From Roseococcus suduntuyensis (GTDB lineage: Bacteria; Pseudomonadota; Alphaproteobacteria; Acetobacterales; Acetobacteraceae), in assembly GCF_014196305.1 (NCBI RefSeq), contig NZ_JACIDJ010000003.1:248001-312000 (forward strand): a DNA stretch of 64,000 nt. Reading direction: 5' to 3'. Below, piece by piece: positions 7,699 through 16,323 of this stretch. Both the position numbers and the translations under genes were made by a program. Under the pieces are notes generated by a model. That model had not been told where the DNA came from. It ran no database searches and worked only from the letters and a program-made list of their open reading frames with translations. The number at the start of each line of letters is the position of its first letter. The stretch's first letter is position 1.

Positions 7699-8591
7699 CC
7701 GCCACGCTGCCCGCCGATGTCGCGGCCACCACCGCGCTGCTCGCGTCGGGCGGCTATGTGGCGGATGCCGCGCTGGCCACCACCGTCCACCTGGCGCTGC
7801 GCATGGGCCGCCCCCTCTTCCTGGAGGGCGAGCCCGGCACCGGCAAGACCGAGATCGCGAAGGTCCTGGCCGCGCAACTGCCGCGCGGCCTGGTGCGGCT
7901 GCAATGCTATGACGGGCTGGACCTCTCGGCCGCGGCCTATGAGTGGAACCATGCGCGCCAGCTCATGGCCATCCGCATGGCCGAGGCGCGGGGCGAGACG
8001 GCGAACCTGGAAGCCTCCATCTACGAACGCCGCTACCTGGAGGCGCGGCCCCTGCTGCGCGCGCTGGAGGGCGAACCCTCGGTCCTGCTCATTGACGAGC
8101 TGGACCGCGCGGACGAACCCTTCGAGGCCTTCCTGCTGGAGGTGCTGAGCGACTTCCAGATCACGGTGCCCGAGCTCGGCACCATCCATGCGGCCACGCC
8201 GCCCGTGGTCATCATCACCTCCAACCGCACGCGGGAGGTGCATGACGCCATCCGCCGGCGTTGCCTCTACCATTGGGTGGACTACCCCGACGCGGCGCGG
8301 GAACGCGCCATCCTGGCGCTGCGCGCGCCGCATGTGGCCGAGACGCTCTCGGCCCAGGTGGTCGCTTTCGTGCAGCGCCTGCGCCAGGGCGATTACTACA
8401 AGCTGCCCGGCGTGGCCGAGACCATTGATTGGGCCAACGCCCTGGCGGCACTCGACGCGCGGGAACTGGAGGCGGGGGCCGTCAACGCCACGCTGGGCGT
8501 GCTGCTGAAATACCAGGACGACATCGCGAAGCTGCGCGGCGAGGAGGCGGCGCGACTGGTGGCGGAGGCGAAGGAAGGCGCGCGGGCGTGA
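7695..8591 (+). CDS. coxD: MoxR-family AAA+ ATPase, CoxD-like
   Basis: A 298-residue AAA+ ATPase starting with GTG at 7695, overlapping the coxG stop. Walker A is GEPGTGKTE (near residue 40) and Walker B VLLIDELDRAD (near 130), followed by sensor 1 in IITSNRTRE. In the cox system CoxD is the MoxR-type chaperone that, with the VWA protein CoxE, helps build the Cu-S-Mo active site of CO dehydrogenase. Its immediate neighbours here are CoxG-like and CoxE-like proteins, which supports that role or an equivalent one for another molybdenum hydroxylase. Cytoplasmic. Confidence 0.88.
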   Translation: MTATLPADVAATTALLASGGYVADAALATTVHLALRMGRPLFLEGEPGTGKTEIAKVLAAQLPRGLVRLQCYDGLDLSAAAYEWNHARQLMAIRMAEARGETANLEASIYERRYLEARPLLRALEGEPSVLLIDELDRADEPFEAFLLEVLSDFQITVPELGTIHAATPPVVIITSNRTREVHDAIRRRCLYHWVDYPDAARERAILALRAPHVAETLSAQVVAFVQRLRQGDYYKLPGVAETIDWANALAALDARELEAGAVNATLGVLLKYQDDIAKLRGEEAARLVAEAKEGARA

Positions 8592-9808
8592 TCCCGCCGC
8601 GCGAATCCATGCAGGTTCCGCCGGCGCCGCTCAGGCCGGCGGCCGCGCTCGCGCCGAACATCCAGGCCTTTGTGCGCCTGCTGCGCCGGGCGGGGCTTTC
8701 GGTGGGCCCCGGCGATGCGCTGCTGGCCATGGAGGCGCTAACCATCGCGGGGCTGGACAGCCGGGCGGGATTCCGCGCCGCGCTCAAGGCCACGCTGCTG
8801 CGCAAGCACGAGCAGAACGACATCTTCGACGCCGCCTTCGAACTGTTCTGGCGCGACCCGGAACGCGCCCGCGCCGGGGCCGCGATGGCGCTGATGGAGG
8901 CCCAGAAGCCCGAGGAGCGCGCGAAGCCCGGCGGCCGGCGCCTCGCCGAGGCCATGGCGGGCGACCGCCCCAAGCCCCCGCCTCCGGAGGAGGAGGAAAA
9001 GCGCGAGCTGGACGCCTCCATGACGGTGTCCGAACGCGAACGCCTGCAGCAGATGGATTTCGAGGCGATGAGCGCCGCCGAGATCAGCGCCGCCAAGCAG
9101 GAAATCCGCAAGCTCGTTCTGCCGCTGGACGCCCGCCCCACCCGCCGCTTCCGTCCCGACCCGTTGGGCCCGCGCGTGGATGTGCGCGCCACCATCCGCG
9201 CGGCCACCCGCACGGGCGGCGAGATCGCGACCATCGCCCGCCGCCGCCAGGTGGAGCGCACGCCGCCGCTCGTCGCCATCTGCGACATCTCGGGCAGCAT
9301 GGCGCGCTACGCGCAGATCCTGCTGCACTTCATGCACGCCGTGACGGCGGATCGCGACCGGGTCCACAGCTTTCTCTTCGGCACCAGGCTGTCCAACATC
9401 ACGCGGCAATTGCGCCACAAGGACCCCGAGATCGCCTTCGAGATGATCAGCCACATCGTCCCCGACTGGTCAGGCGGGACGCGCATCGGCGAGGCGCTGG
9501 AACGCTTCAACCAGGATTGGGGCCGCCGCGTGCTGGGCCAGGGTGCCGTGGTGCTGCTGATCACCGACGGGCTGGACCGCGAGGGCGGGCGGGGGCTGGC
9601 GGAGGCCACGGACCGGCTCCAACGCTCCTGCCGGCGGCTGATCTGGTTGAATCCGCTGTTGCGTTATGCGGGCTTCCAACCCAAATCCCAGGGCATCCGG
9701 GCGATGCTGCCCCATGTCCATGACTTCCGCCCGGTGCACAACCTCGCCAGCCTCAAGGCGCTGGTGGATGCGCTGAGCGAAACCCCCAAGCGGGAGCACG
9801 GACGATGA
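8588..9808 (+). CDS. coxE: VWA-domain protein, CoxE-like
   Basis: 406 residues from a GTG at 8588 that overlaps the MoxR stop; an ATG at 8609 is an alternative start. The N-terminal half is helical and charged, with a Pro/Glu-rich stretch near residue 135. The C-terminal half is a von Willebrand A domain with a MIDAS motif CDISGSM (about residue 236), a WSGGTRIG threonine loop, and LITDGLDR. CoxE-type VWA proteins work with the CoxD AAA+ ATPase in cofactor maturation. The gene is coupled to its neighbours on both sides by 4-nt overlaps. Confidence 0.87.
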   Translation: MIPPRESMQVPPAPLRPAAALAPNIQAFVRLLRRAGLSVGPGDALLAMEALTIAGLDSRAGFRAALKATLLRKHEQNDIFDAAFELFWRDPERARAGAAMALMEAQKPEERAKPGGRRLAEAMAGDRPKPPPPEEEEKRELDASMTVSERERLQQMDFEAMSAAEISAAKQEIRKLVLPLDARPTRRFRPDPLGPRVDVRATIRAATRTGGEIATIARRRQVERTPPLVAICDISGSMARYAQILLHFMHAVTADRDRVHSFLFGTRLSNITRQLRHKDPEIAFEMISHIVPDWSGGTRIGEALERFNQDWGRRVLGQGAVVLLITDGLDREGGRGLAEATDRLQRSCRRLIWLNPLLRYAGFQPKSQGIRAMLPHVHDFRPVHNLASLKALVDALSETPKREHGR

Positions 9809-10119
9809 CCGAGGACATGCTGGAAACCGCCGCCGCCTGGGCCGAGGCGGGGGAGCAGGTGGCCATCGCGACGGTGGTGGAAACCTGGGGTTCCTCGCCG
9901 CGGCCGGCGGGGTCCATGCTGGTCGTCACCGCATCCGGTCGGATGGCGGGCAGCGTCTCGGGCGGCTGCATCGAGGGCGCGGTGGCCGAAGTGGCGCAGG
10001 AGACGATGCGCACCGGCCAGCCGCAGCTGCTCGACTTCGGCATCAGCGATGAGCGCGCCTGGGAGGTGGGGCTGGCCTGCGGCGGCAAGCTCAAGGTCTT
10101 CGTGGAGAAACTGGCGTGA
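9805..10119 (+). CDS. XdhC/CoxI family protein, N-terminal-domain-only subunit
   Basis: A 104-residue protein equal to the N-terminal XdhC_CoxI domain alone, with ETWGSSPRPAGSML and SGSVSGGCIEGAV motifs. In usual XdhC proteins this domain and a Rossmann domain are fused; here the Rossmann part is the next gene, overlapping by 4 nt. XdhC proteins bind molybdenum cofactor and insert its sulfurated form into xanthine-dehydrogenase-family enzymes. The split into two coupled genes is known in cox-type clusters. The start ATG overlaps the coxE stop. Confidence 0.87.
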   Translation: MTEDMLETAAAWAEAGEQVAIATVVETWGSSPRPAGSMLVVTASGRMAGSVSGGCIEGAVAEVAQETMRTGQPQLLDFGISDERAWEVGLACGGKLKVFVEKLA

Positions 10120-10790
10120 AACTCGCTTTGCTGGCCAGCCTGCGCAAGGCGCGCGCGGCCGGCCGCCCCGTGGTGGTGCTGACGCGCCTTTCGGACGGCC
10201 ACCAATGCCTCTGGCCCGATGAGGCGCTGCCCGGAACGCTGGCCGAGGCCGCGCAGGCGGCGCTGGATTCCGACCGCACCGCCAATATCGAGAGCGAGGG
10301 CGAGGCCTGGTTCGTCCAGCCGCACAACCCGCCCTTGCGCCTCGTCATCGTGGGCGCGGTGCATGTGGCGCAGGCGCTGGCGCCCATGGCCGCCGGCATG
10401 GGCTTTGCCGTCACCATCGTGGACCCGCGCCGGGCCTTCGCCACCGAGGAACGCTTCACGGGTGTGGCGCTCAACCATGACTGGCCGGACGAGGCGATGG
10501 TGGCGCTGGCGCCCGACACGCGCACGGCCATCGTGACGCTGACGCATGACCCCAAGCTGGACGACCCCGCGCTGGACGTGGCGCTGAAAAGCCCCGCCTT
10601 CTACGTGGGCGCACTCGGCAGCCGGCGCACCCATGCCAAGCGCGTGGACCGCCTGAAGGAACTGGGCCATGGCGATGCCGCCATCGCCCGCATCGCGGCC
10701 CCGGTGGGGCTGGACATCGGCGCCGTGACGGCGCCTGAAATCGCGCTGTCCATCATGGCGCAGGTGGTGGCGCGGAGGCGCGGCAAATGA
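10116..10790 (+). CDS. XdhC family protein, Rossmann-domain subunit
   Basis: 224 residues from GTG 10116. The N-terminal 75 residues form a small lead-in domain; from about residue 80 there is the XdhC C-terminal Rossmann fold (LRLVIVGAVHVAQALAPMA, with the glycine-poor GAVHVA nucleotide loop), then TLTHDPKLDDPAL, YVGALGSRRTHAKR and APVGLDIGAVTAPEIALSI, all hallmark XdhC segments. Together with the preceding small gene it would reconstitute a complete XdhC for handling molybdenum cofactor during maturation of a molybdenum hydroxylase. Coupled by overlap to both neighbours. Confidence 0.88.
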   Translation: MKLALLASLRKARAAGRPVVVLTRLSDGHQCLWPDEALPGTLAEAAQAALDSDRTANIESEGEAWFVQPHNPPLRLVIVGAVHVAQALAPMAAGMGFAVTIVDPRRAFATEERFTGVALNHDWPDEAMVALAPDTRTAIVTLTHDPKLDDPALDVALKSPAFYVGALGSRRTHAKRVDRLKELGHGDAAIARIAAPVGLDIGAVTAPEIALSIMAQVVARRRGK

Positions 10791-12448
10791 TTTTTGGACT
10801 CACGCCGCTGGACGAGGCCGAGGGCGCCATCCTCGCCCACACCATCCGCCTCAAGGACCGCGTGCTGAAGAAGGGCACGGTGCTGGACGCCGACGCCGTG
10901 GCCGCGCTGCGCGCCGCGGGGCAGCCCCAGGTGGTGGCCGCCCGCATGGCCCCGGGCGACGTGCCGGAGGACGAGGCGGCGGCGCGCATCGCCGATGCGG
11001 CGTTGCGCCCGTTGATCGCGCGCAGCAAATCCGCCACCGGGCGGGTGAACCTGCTGGCGGAGAGTGCGGGGCTGCTGGTTCTGGATGCCGCGCTGATCGA
11101 GCGGCTCAACACGCTCGATGAGAGCATCACCATCGCGACCCTGCCGAACCACAGCCAGGTCAGCCCCAAGGAGATGTTGGCCACCATCAAGATCATCCCC
11201 TTCGCCGTGCCGGGGCCGGCGCTGGCCGTGGCCGAGGCGCTGCTGCGCGGCGGCCAGGCCCTTTCGCTGCACCCCTACCGCGCCATGAAGGTGGGGCTGG
11301 TGATGACCGAGCTGCCGGGCGTCAAGGAAAGCGCCATGGAGGGCGCGGTGGAGGTCACCCGCGCCCGCGTGGAGGCCCTGATGGGCACGCTGCTGCCGGT
11401 GGAGCGCGCGCGGCACGAGGCCGGCCCCACCGCCGATGCGCTCTCGCGCCTCAAGCGCCAGGGGGCGGAGATGCTGCTCATCGCCGGCGCCTCGGCCACG
11501 GTGGACCGGCGCGACGTCGGCCCCGCCGCCATCGTGAAGGCGGGCGGGCGCATCGAGCATTTCGGCATGCCGGTGGACCCCGGAAACCTGATCTGCCTGG
11601 GCGAGGTGGATGGCATCCCCGCCATGGTCCTGCCCGGCTGCGCCCGCAGCCCCAAGCTGAACGGCTTCGACTGGGTGTTGCAGCGCCTCTTCGCCGGCAT
11701 TCCCGTCCGCGCGCGCGACATCATGGCGATGGGCGTGGGCGGCCTGCTCAAGGAGATCGAGACGCGGCCCCTGCCGCGCGAGAAGGCGCCGACAACCCCT
11801 CCCCCCGCCCGCGCCCCGCGCCGGCCGCGCCAGGTGGCGGGCCTGGTTCTGGCCGCCGGACGTTCGCGCCGCATGGCGCCGCTGAACAAGCTGCTGGTGG
11901 CCGACACGCAAGGTGTGGCCATGATCGCCCGCGTGGTGGATTCCGTGCTGGAAAGCGGCGTGCGCCCGGTGCTGGTCGTCACCGGCCATGAGCGCGATCG
12001 GGTGCAGGAGGCGCTGACCGGCCGCCCCGTCATCTTCGCCCATGCCGAGGATTACGCGGAGGGGCTGTCGGCCAGCCTGCGCGCCGGCCTCGCCGCCCTG
12101 CCCGAGGGTGCCGAGGGCGTGCTGGTGGCACTCGGCGACATGCCGCTGGTGACGCCCTCCGTGATCCAGCGCCTCGTCTCCGCCTTCGACCCGGAGGAGG
12201 GCCGCGCGATCGTCCAGCCCACCTTCCGCGGCAAGCAGGGCAACCCGGTGCTGTGGGGGCGCGAATTCGTGCCGGCGATGATGGAGATCACGGGCGATGT
12301 GGGCGCGCGGCAACTGGTGGGCCGCCACGCCGACCGCCTCGTCGAGGTCGAGGTGGCCGATGACGGCGTGCTGCGCGACTTCGACACGACCGAGGCGCTG
12401 CGGGCCAGCCCGGGCTTCCAGGCCGGCCGGGTGAAGGAGAAGGGCTGA
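10787..12448 (+). CDS. Fused molybdopterin-binding / molybdenum cofactor nucleotidyltransferase protein
   Basis: 553 residues with two parts. Residues 1-340 form a molybdopterin-binding (MoaB/MoeA-like) module: PLDEAEGAILAHTIRLKD at the start, VGLVMTELPGVKESAMEGAVEVTRAR, and the phosphate-binding LLIAGASATVDRRDVGPAA. After a Pro/Arg linker, residues 348-553 are a MobA/MocA-type nucleotidyltransferase with the signature LVLAAGRSRRMAPLNKLL, then LVALGDMPLVTP. MocA makes the cytosine dinucleotide form of the cofactor used by xanthine-oxidase-family enzymes such as CO dehydrogenase. The fusion in a cox-type operon supports cofactor finishing for a molybdenum hydroxylase. Confidence 0.86.
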   Translation: MIFGLTPLDEAEGAILAHTIRLKDRVLKKGTVLDADAVAALRAAGQPQVVAARMAPGDVPEDEAAARIADAALRPLIARSKSATGRVNLLAESAGLLVLDAALIERLNTLDESITIATLPNHSQVSPKEMLATIKIIPFAVPGPALAVAEALLRGGQALSLHPYRAMKVGLVMTELPGVKESAMEGAVEVTRARVEALMGTLLPVERARHEAGPTADALSRLKRQGAEMLLIAGASATVDRRDVGPAAIVKAGGRIEHFGMPVDPGNLICLGEVDGIPAMVLPGCARSPKLNGFDWVLQRLFAGIPVRARDIMAMGVGGLLKEIETRPLPREKAPTTPPPARAPRRPRQVAGLVLAAGRSRRMAPLNKLLVADTQGVAMIARVVDSVLESGVRPVLVVTGHERDRVQEALTGRPVIFAHAEDYAEGLSASLRAGLAALPEGAEGVLVALGDMPLVTPSVIQRLVSAFDPEEGRAIVQPTFRGKQGNPVLWGREFVPAMMEITGDVGARQLVGRHADRLVEVEVADDGVLRDFDTTEALRASPGFQAGRVKEKG

Positions 12449-12984
12449 TGGCCCGCATCCCCTATCGCGACCGCGCGGATCTGGCGCCCCAGGACCAGGA
12501 GCTGCTGGCACGGCCCATCACCCTGCACCGCGCGCTGGTGAACGCGCCGGGCATGGCGCGGGCCTTCTCGGGGATGGGCAAGCATATCCGCTACGGCATG
12601 GCGCTGGACGCGCGGCTGCGGGAGCTGGCCATCCTGCAGGTCGGCTGGCTGGCGCGCTCGCCCTATGAGTGGTCGCACCATGTGAAGATCGGCATGGAGT
12701 TCGGCGTGACCGATGCCGACATCCGCGCCCTGATGGCGGGTGGGGAGGGGCTGGAGCCCCTCGCGCGCCTCGTCCTGCAAGGTGCCGCGGAGGTCTTCGC
12801 GGGCGGGATGGAGGAGGAGACCTTCACCGCCCTCCAGGCCGAATTGGGCGATGCCCGGATGGTGGAGCTGACCCTCACCTGCGCCTTCTACTGCGCCGTG
12901 GTGCGGACGCTGGCCAGCCTCGCCATTGATGTGGAGCCGGAATACCGGCCCTATCTGGACCGGTATCCCCTGCCCGCTACTTGA
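12448..12984 (+). CDS. Carboxymuconolactone decarboxylase-family (AhpD-like) protein
   Basis: 178 residues; start ATG shares one base with the preceding stop (TGATG). It has the all-helical CMD fold, with the EWSHHVKIG helix typical of the non-redox subgroup; the CxxC pair of AhpD peroxidases is absent at this position. Function is unknown; such proteins are often annotated as decarboxylase-like but mostly lack demonstrated activity. It is the last gene of the cox-type maturation operon and overlaps the convergent nitroreductase gene by 8 nt. Confidence 0.82.
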   Translation: MARIPYRDRADLAPQDQELLARPITLHRALVNAPGMARAFSGMGKHIRYGMALDARLRELAILQVGWLARSPYEWSHHVKIGMEFGVTDADIRALMAGGEGLEPLARLVLQGAAEVFAGGMEEETFTALQAELGDARMVELTLTCAFYCAVVRTLASLAIDVEPEYRPYLDRYPLPAT

Positions 12985-13813
12985 GCGGGAAGCCCAGGGC
13001 GCGCACCGCCGCCTTCAGCCGGTCGCGCCCGTTCAGCGCGCGGATGCTGCCCATCCGTTGCAGCACGCGGCCCGACCAGTTGTCGTTGTCCATGCCCTGG
13101 CGCGCGGAGAAGGCAGCCATCTCGCCATCATAGGCGGCGCGCAGGCTGGCCTCGCCCTCGGTGGCATAGGTGTCGTGGTGCAGCACGCTGGCCTGGGGCA
13201 GGCGCGGCTTCACCTCATTCGCGACACCCTCGGCGGCATAGCCCACGCAGAGGCCAAAGACGCCCATGACGCCCGGCGGCAGGGCGACAAGCTGCGCCAC
13301 CTGCTCGGGGTCGTTGCGGAGCGCGCCGATATAGACGGTGGACAGCCCCAGCGATTCCGCGGCCACCACGGCGTTCTGCGCGGCGAGCGCGGCATCAATC
13401 GCCGCCACCAAAAAACTTTCCAGATAGGGCAGGCCTTCCAGCACGCGGCCCTCCGCCTCCGCCATGCGGGCATTGCGCGAGAGGTCGGCGCACCACACCA
13501 GGAAGATGGGGCATTGCTCGATATGCTTCTGGTTGCCGGCCAGCTTCGCCATCGCCGCGCGCTTGGCCGGGTCCGTCACCGAGACGACCGACCAGGTCTG
13601 CAGGTTGGAACTGGTGGCGGCCGATTGCGCGGCGGCGACCAGCGTCTCCAGCGTGCCCGCGGGCGGCGCGTCGGGCCGGTAGCCGCGGATGGAGCGGTGC
13701 GAGAGCAGCAGCGCGATATGCTCGTTCCACGGCCCGGCGGCGGGGGTGGCGGCGCCATAGCGCGCGGTCAGGGCCTCCTGCTTCGTGGTGGCGATCGGGG
13801 TGGCGATGTCCAT
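12977..13813 (-). CDS. NfsA-like FMN-dependent nitroreductase / flavin reductase
   Basis: 278 residues of the NADPH-dependent nitroreductase (NfsA/FRP) family: the FMN-binding HRSIRGYRPD near residue 40, SSNLQTWSVV near 65, and a second FMN contact region AESLGLSTVYIGALRNDPE. The C-terminal extension (GMDNDNWSGRVLQRMGSI) is typical of the NfsA branch. The enzyme would reduce quinones, flavins or nitro compounds in the cytoplasm. It starts 23 nt downstream of the Zur-like gene stop, so the two may share a transcript. Confidence 0.87.
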   Translation of the reverse strand: MDIATPIATTKQEALTARYGAATPAAGPWNEHIALLLSHRSIRGYRPDAPPAGTLETLVAAAQSAATSSNLQTWSVVSVTDPAKRAAMAKLAGNQKHIEQCPIFLVWCADLSRNARMAEAEGRVLEGLPYLESFLVAAIDAALAAQNAVVAAESLGLSTVYIGALRNDPEQVAQLVALPPGVMGVFGLCVGYAAEGVANEVKPRLPQASVLHHDTYATEGEASLRAAYDGEMAAFSARQGMDNDNWSGRVLQRMGSIRALNGRDRLKAAVRALGFPLK

Positions 13814-13836
13814 GCTCGTCTCTCTCTCGGGGTCGT

Positions 13837-14289
13837 TCAGGGCTTGGCGCAGGCGGCGCAGAGGCCTTCCAGCTCCACCGTCATGCGCTCCACGCGGAAG
13901 CCCGCGCGGGCGGCGGCCGCCTCCAGGGCGTGGGCGGCTTCATGGTCGGTGAGTTCGGTGGTGGTGCCGCAGCGGCGGCAGATCAGAAACTGGTGGGGGT
14001 GGCTGTGGGCGCCATGGTCGTGCCCGGCCTCGATGCAGGGGGTGAAGGCGTTCAGCCGCTCCAGCTTATGGATCAGCCCCTGTTCCAGCAGGAAATCCAG
14101 CGCGCGATAGACGGTGGGCGGGGCCGCGCCGGCGCGCTGGGCCTTCAGCTGGTCCAGCAGGGCATAGGCGCCCACGGGCTGCTCGGCCTCCAGCACCAGG
14201 CGCAGCACCTGGCGGCGCAGCGGGGTGAGCTGCGCGCCGCGCTTCGCGCATTGCGCCGCCGCCTGTTCGAGCATGGTGTCCAGCTCCAT
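13837..14289 (-). CDS. zur: Fur-family transcriptional regulator, probably Zur
   Basis: A 150-residue Fur-family repressor: a winged helix (LTPLRRQVLRLVLEAEQPVGAYALL, PPTVYRALDFLLEQGL) followed by a His-rich hinge (EAGHDHGAHSHPHQ) and two structural CxxC pairs (CRRC near residue 105 and CAAC at the end). The short form and the divergent position next to a COG0523/CobW GTPase gene favour the zinc sensor Zur over Fur. Only 44 nt separate it from hisI, so one operator could control both directions. Confidence 0.85.
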   Translation of the reverse strand: MELDTMLEQAAAQCAKRGAQLTPLRRQVLRLVLEAEQPVGAYALLDQLKAQRAGAAPPTVYRALDFLLEQGLIHKLERLNAFTPCIEAGHDHGAHSHPHQFLICRRCGTTTELTDHEAAHALEAAAARAGFRVERMTVELEGLCAACAKP

Positions 14290-14314
14290 CCGCCCCTCAT
14301 CGCGCTTCCGCTTC

Positions 14315-14328
14315 TGACATATAGTGTG
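14315..14328. promoter_or_regulatory. Candidate Zur operator in the 44-nt divergent gap
   Basis: The sequence TGACATATAGTGTG, an imperfect AT-rich dyad (ACA-5-TGT core), is the only AT-rich element between the divergent zur and hisI starts. An AT-rich dyad around a central TATA is what alphaproteobacterial Zur boxes look like, but this one matches only loosely. Both mRNAs would need to be almost leaderless. Low confidence. Confidence 0.3.
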
Positions 14329-14333
14329 TGGCG

Positions 14334-14759
14334 ATGACGGACACCCCCTCCCCCCTCGTGACAGATCCGGCGGCGCGCGCCCGCATCCTGGCCGCCGTGC
14401 GCTTCGACATGCGCGGCCTCGTCCCCGCCATCGCCCAGCAGCACGACACGGGCGAGGTGCTGATGATGGCCTGGATGAACGAAGCGGCCCTGGACGAGAC
14501 GCTCGCCACCGGGCGCGCCTGCTACTACAGCCGCAGCCGCGGCGGGCTGTGGCGCAAGGGCGAGACCTCGGGCCAGCACCAGGAGGTGCGGGACCTGCGC
14601 CTGGATTGCGACGGCGACACCATCCTGCTGCTGGTCCACCAGCATGGCGTGGCCTGCCACACCGGGCGCCGCAGCTGCTTCTACCTGGCCCCGCGCGAGG
14701 GGGAGCTTTCCGAAATCATGGCACCCCTCATCAGCCCCGAAAGGCTCTATGGCGCATGA
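14334..14759 (+). CDS. hisI: Phosphoribosyl-AMP cyclohydrolase
   Basis: 141 residues, single-domain HisI (no HisE fusion), catalysing opening of the adenine ring of phosphoribosyl-AMP in histidine synthesis. The family core is complete: [29 protein letters not shown], the metal-binding LRLDCDGD and [11 protein letters not shown], with all three zinc-binding cysteines kept. An ATG at 14334 was preferred to the in-frame GTG at 14328. No other his gene is near; instead it heads a run with cobW and diverges from zur, which suggests zinc-linked expression (inference). Its stop overlaps the cobW start (ATGA). Confidence 0.92.
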   Translation: MTDTPSPLVTDPAARARILAAVRFDMRGLVPAIAQQHDTGEVLMMAWMNEAALDETLATGRACYYSRSRGGLWRKGETSGQHQEVRDLRLDCDGDTILLLVHQHGVACHTGRRSCFYLAPREGELSEIMAPLISPERLYGA

Positions 14760-15736
14760 GCACCCCCGTCACGCTGCTGACCGGCTTCCTGGGCGCGGGC
14801 AAGACCACGCTGCTGAACCGCCTGCTGCACGACCCCGCCATGGCCGGCACCGCCGTGCTGATCAACGAGTTCGGGGAGGTGGGGCTGGACCACCTCTTCA
14901 TCGTGGCACCCGAGGAGGATTCGGTGCTGCTGGCCTCGGGCTGCCTGTGCTGCACCATCCGGGGCGATCTTTCCCGCGCGCTGCGTGACCTCGCGGCGCG
15001 CGGGCGCGAATTCCGCCGCGTGGTGATCGAGACGACGGGCCTGGCCGACCCCGCCCCCATCCTGCACACCCTGATGCGCGACCCGCTGCTGCTGCGCGAC
15101 TACCGCCTGGATGGCGTGGTGACGCTGGTGGACGCGGTGGCCGGCATGGCCACGCTCGACACCCAGGAGGAGGCGCGGCGGCAGGTGGCCGTGGCGGATC
15201 GGCTGGTGATCAGCAAGGCGGATCTGGCGGACCCCGCGCCGCTGCGCGCGCGGCTGGCGGCGCTGAACCCCGTCGCGCCCATGCTGGACGCGCGCACGGC
15301 CACGGTCGAGGAACTGCTCGACGCCGGGCCCTTCGGCGCCGATGGCAAGCTGCCCGACATCACGGGCTGGATCGCGGCGGCGGGGCACCATCACCACCAT
15401 CACCACCACGACGTGAACCGGCATGACGCGCGCATCCGCGCCCTTTGCCTGCGCTTCGACGCGCCGCTGCCCTGGGAAGGGTTGGCGAGCTACCTGGAAA
15501 TGATGGCCATGACCCAGGGTGAGCACATGCTCCGCATGAAGGGCATCCTGAACCTGAAGGGCGAGCCGGGCCCGGTGGTGATGCACGGCGTGCAGCACAG
15601 CTTCCACCCGCCGCAGCGCCTGGCGGAATGGCCGGCGGGGGATGACCGGTCCTCGCGCCTCGTCTTCATCCTGCGCGACCTGGAGCCGCGCGTGGTGGAG
15701 GACGGGTTGCGCGCCTTCCTGGAGGCCGCGGCATGA
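14756..15736 (+). CDS. CobW/COG0523 family GTPase, putative zinc chaperone
   Basis: 326 residues. The G1 loop is GFLGAGKTT (residues 10-18), the metal-binding CLCC motif lies at 63-66, the G3-like region is ETTG (92-95) and the nucleotide-specificity SKAD motif is at 153-156. A run of eight histidines (211-218) lies between the GTPase and CobW_C domains, typical of members that handle zinc or cobalt. Next to zur it is best read as a Zur-controlled metallochaperone delivering zinc to apo-enzymes; the adjacent zinc-dependent HisI is an attractive client (inference). It is coupled by 4-nt overlaps to hisI and to the GNAT gene. Confidence 0.9.
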   Translation: MSTPVTLLTGFLGAGKTTLLNRLLHDPAMAGTAVLINEFGEVGLDHLFIVAPEEDSVLLASGCLCCTIRGDLSRALRDLAARGREFRRVVIETTGLADPAPILHTLMRDPLLLRDYRLDGVVTLVDAVAGMATLDTQEEARRQVAVADRLVISKADLADPAPLRARLAALNPVAPMLDARTATVEELLDAGPFGADGKLPDITGWIAAAGHHHHHHHHDVNRHDARIRALCLRFDAPLPWEGLASYLEMMAMTQGEHMLRMKGILNLKGEPGPVVMHGVQHSFHPPQRLAEWPAGDDRSSRLVFILRDLEPRVVEDGLRAFLEAAA

Positions 15737-16323
15737 CGGTGCGCCTCGAAACCCTGGCGGGGACGGCGGCGCGGCCGCACCTCGCCTCGCTGGCCGCGCT
15801 GCGGACGGAGGTCTTCGCGGAGTTCCCCTATCTCTACGCCGGCGACCGCGAGGAGGAGGCGCGCTACCTCGCCACCTATGCCGAGGGGCGCGGCGCCGCC
15901 ATCGTGGTCGCGCTGGACGGCGACACCGCCGTGGGCGCGGCCACCTGCCAGCCCATGGTGGAAACCCATGGCGAGGTGCGCGAGGCCTTCGCGCGCTCGG
16001 GCCACGATCCCGCCGCCACCTGCTATTTCGGGGAATCCGTGCTGCGCGCCTCCTATCGCGGCCAGGGCATCGGCGTCGGCTTCTTCATGGCGCGCGAGGC
16101 GCATGCGCGCGCGCTGGGCCTTCGCATCGCGACCTTCTGCGCCGTGGTCCGCAACCCGAACGACCCGCGCCGTCCGGCCGGCTACACGCCGCTCGACGCC
16201 TTCTGGCGCAAGCGCGGCTACACCCACCATCCGGAACTCTCCTGCGTGATGCGCTGGCGGGAACACGACGACGACCGGGAGACGCCGCACACCCTCGCCT
16301 TCTGGGTGAAGGCGTTGGCGTGA
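15733..16323 (+). CDS. GNAT family N-acetyltransferase
   Basis: 196 residues with a GNAT fold: an N-terminal ALRTEVFAEFPYLYAG helix region, a central strand ATCQPM, the acetyl-CoA pyrophosphate loop region SYRGQGIGVGFFMAREAHAR (RGQGIG near residue 115), and the C-terminal YTPLDAFWRKRGY segment. Substrate unknown. It starts with ATG overlapping the cobW stop and ends inside the GTG of the nitrilase gene, so it belongs to the same overlapping operon. Confidence 0.85.
   Translation: MTVRLETLAGTAARPHLASLAALRTEVFAEFPYLYAGDREEEARYLATYAEGRGAAIVVALDGDTAVGAATCQPMVETHGEVREAFARSGHDPAATCYFGESVLRASYRGQGIGVGFFMAREAHARALGLRIATFCAVVRNPNDPRRPAGYTPLDAFWRKRGYTHHPELSCVMRWREHDDDRETPHTLAFWVKALA

Noticed and set aside
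14334-14759. HisI as a zinc-independent backup paralogue induced by zinc starvation
   Set aside because: All three zinc-binding cysteines (LDCDGD, ACHTG, RSCFY) are present.
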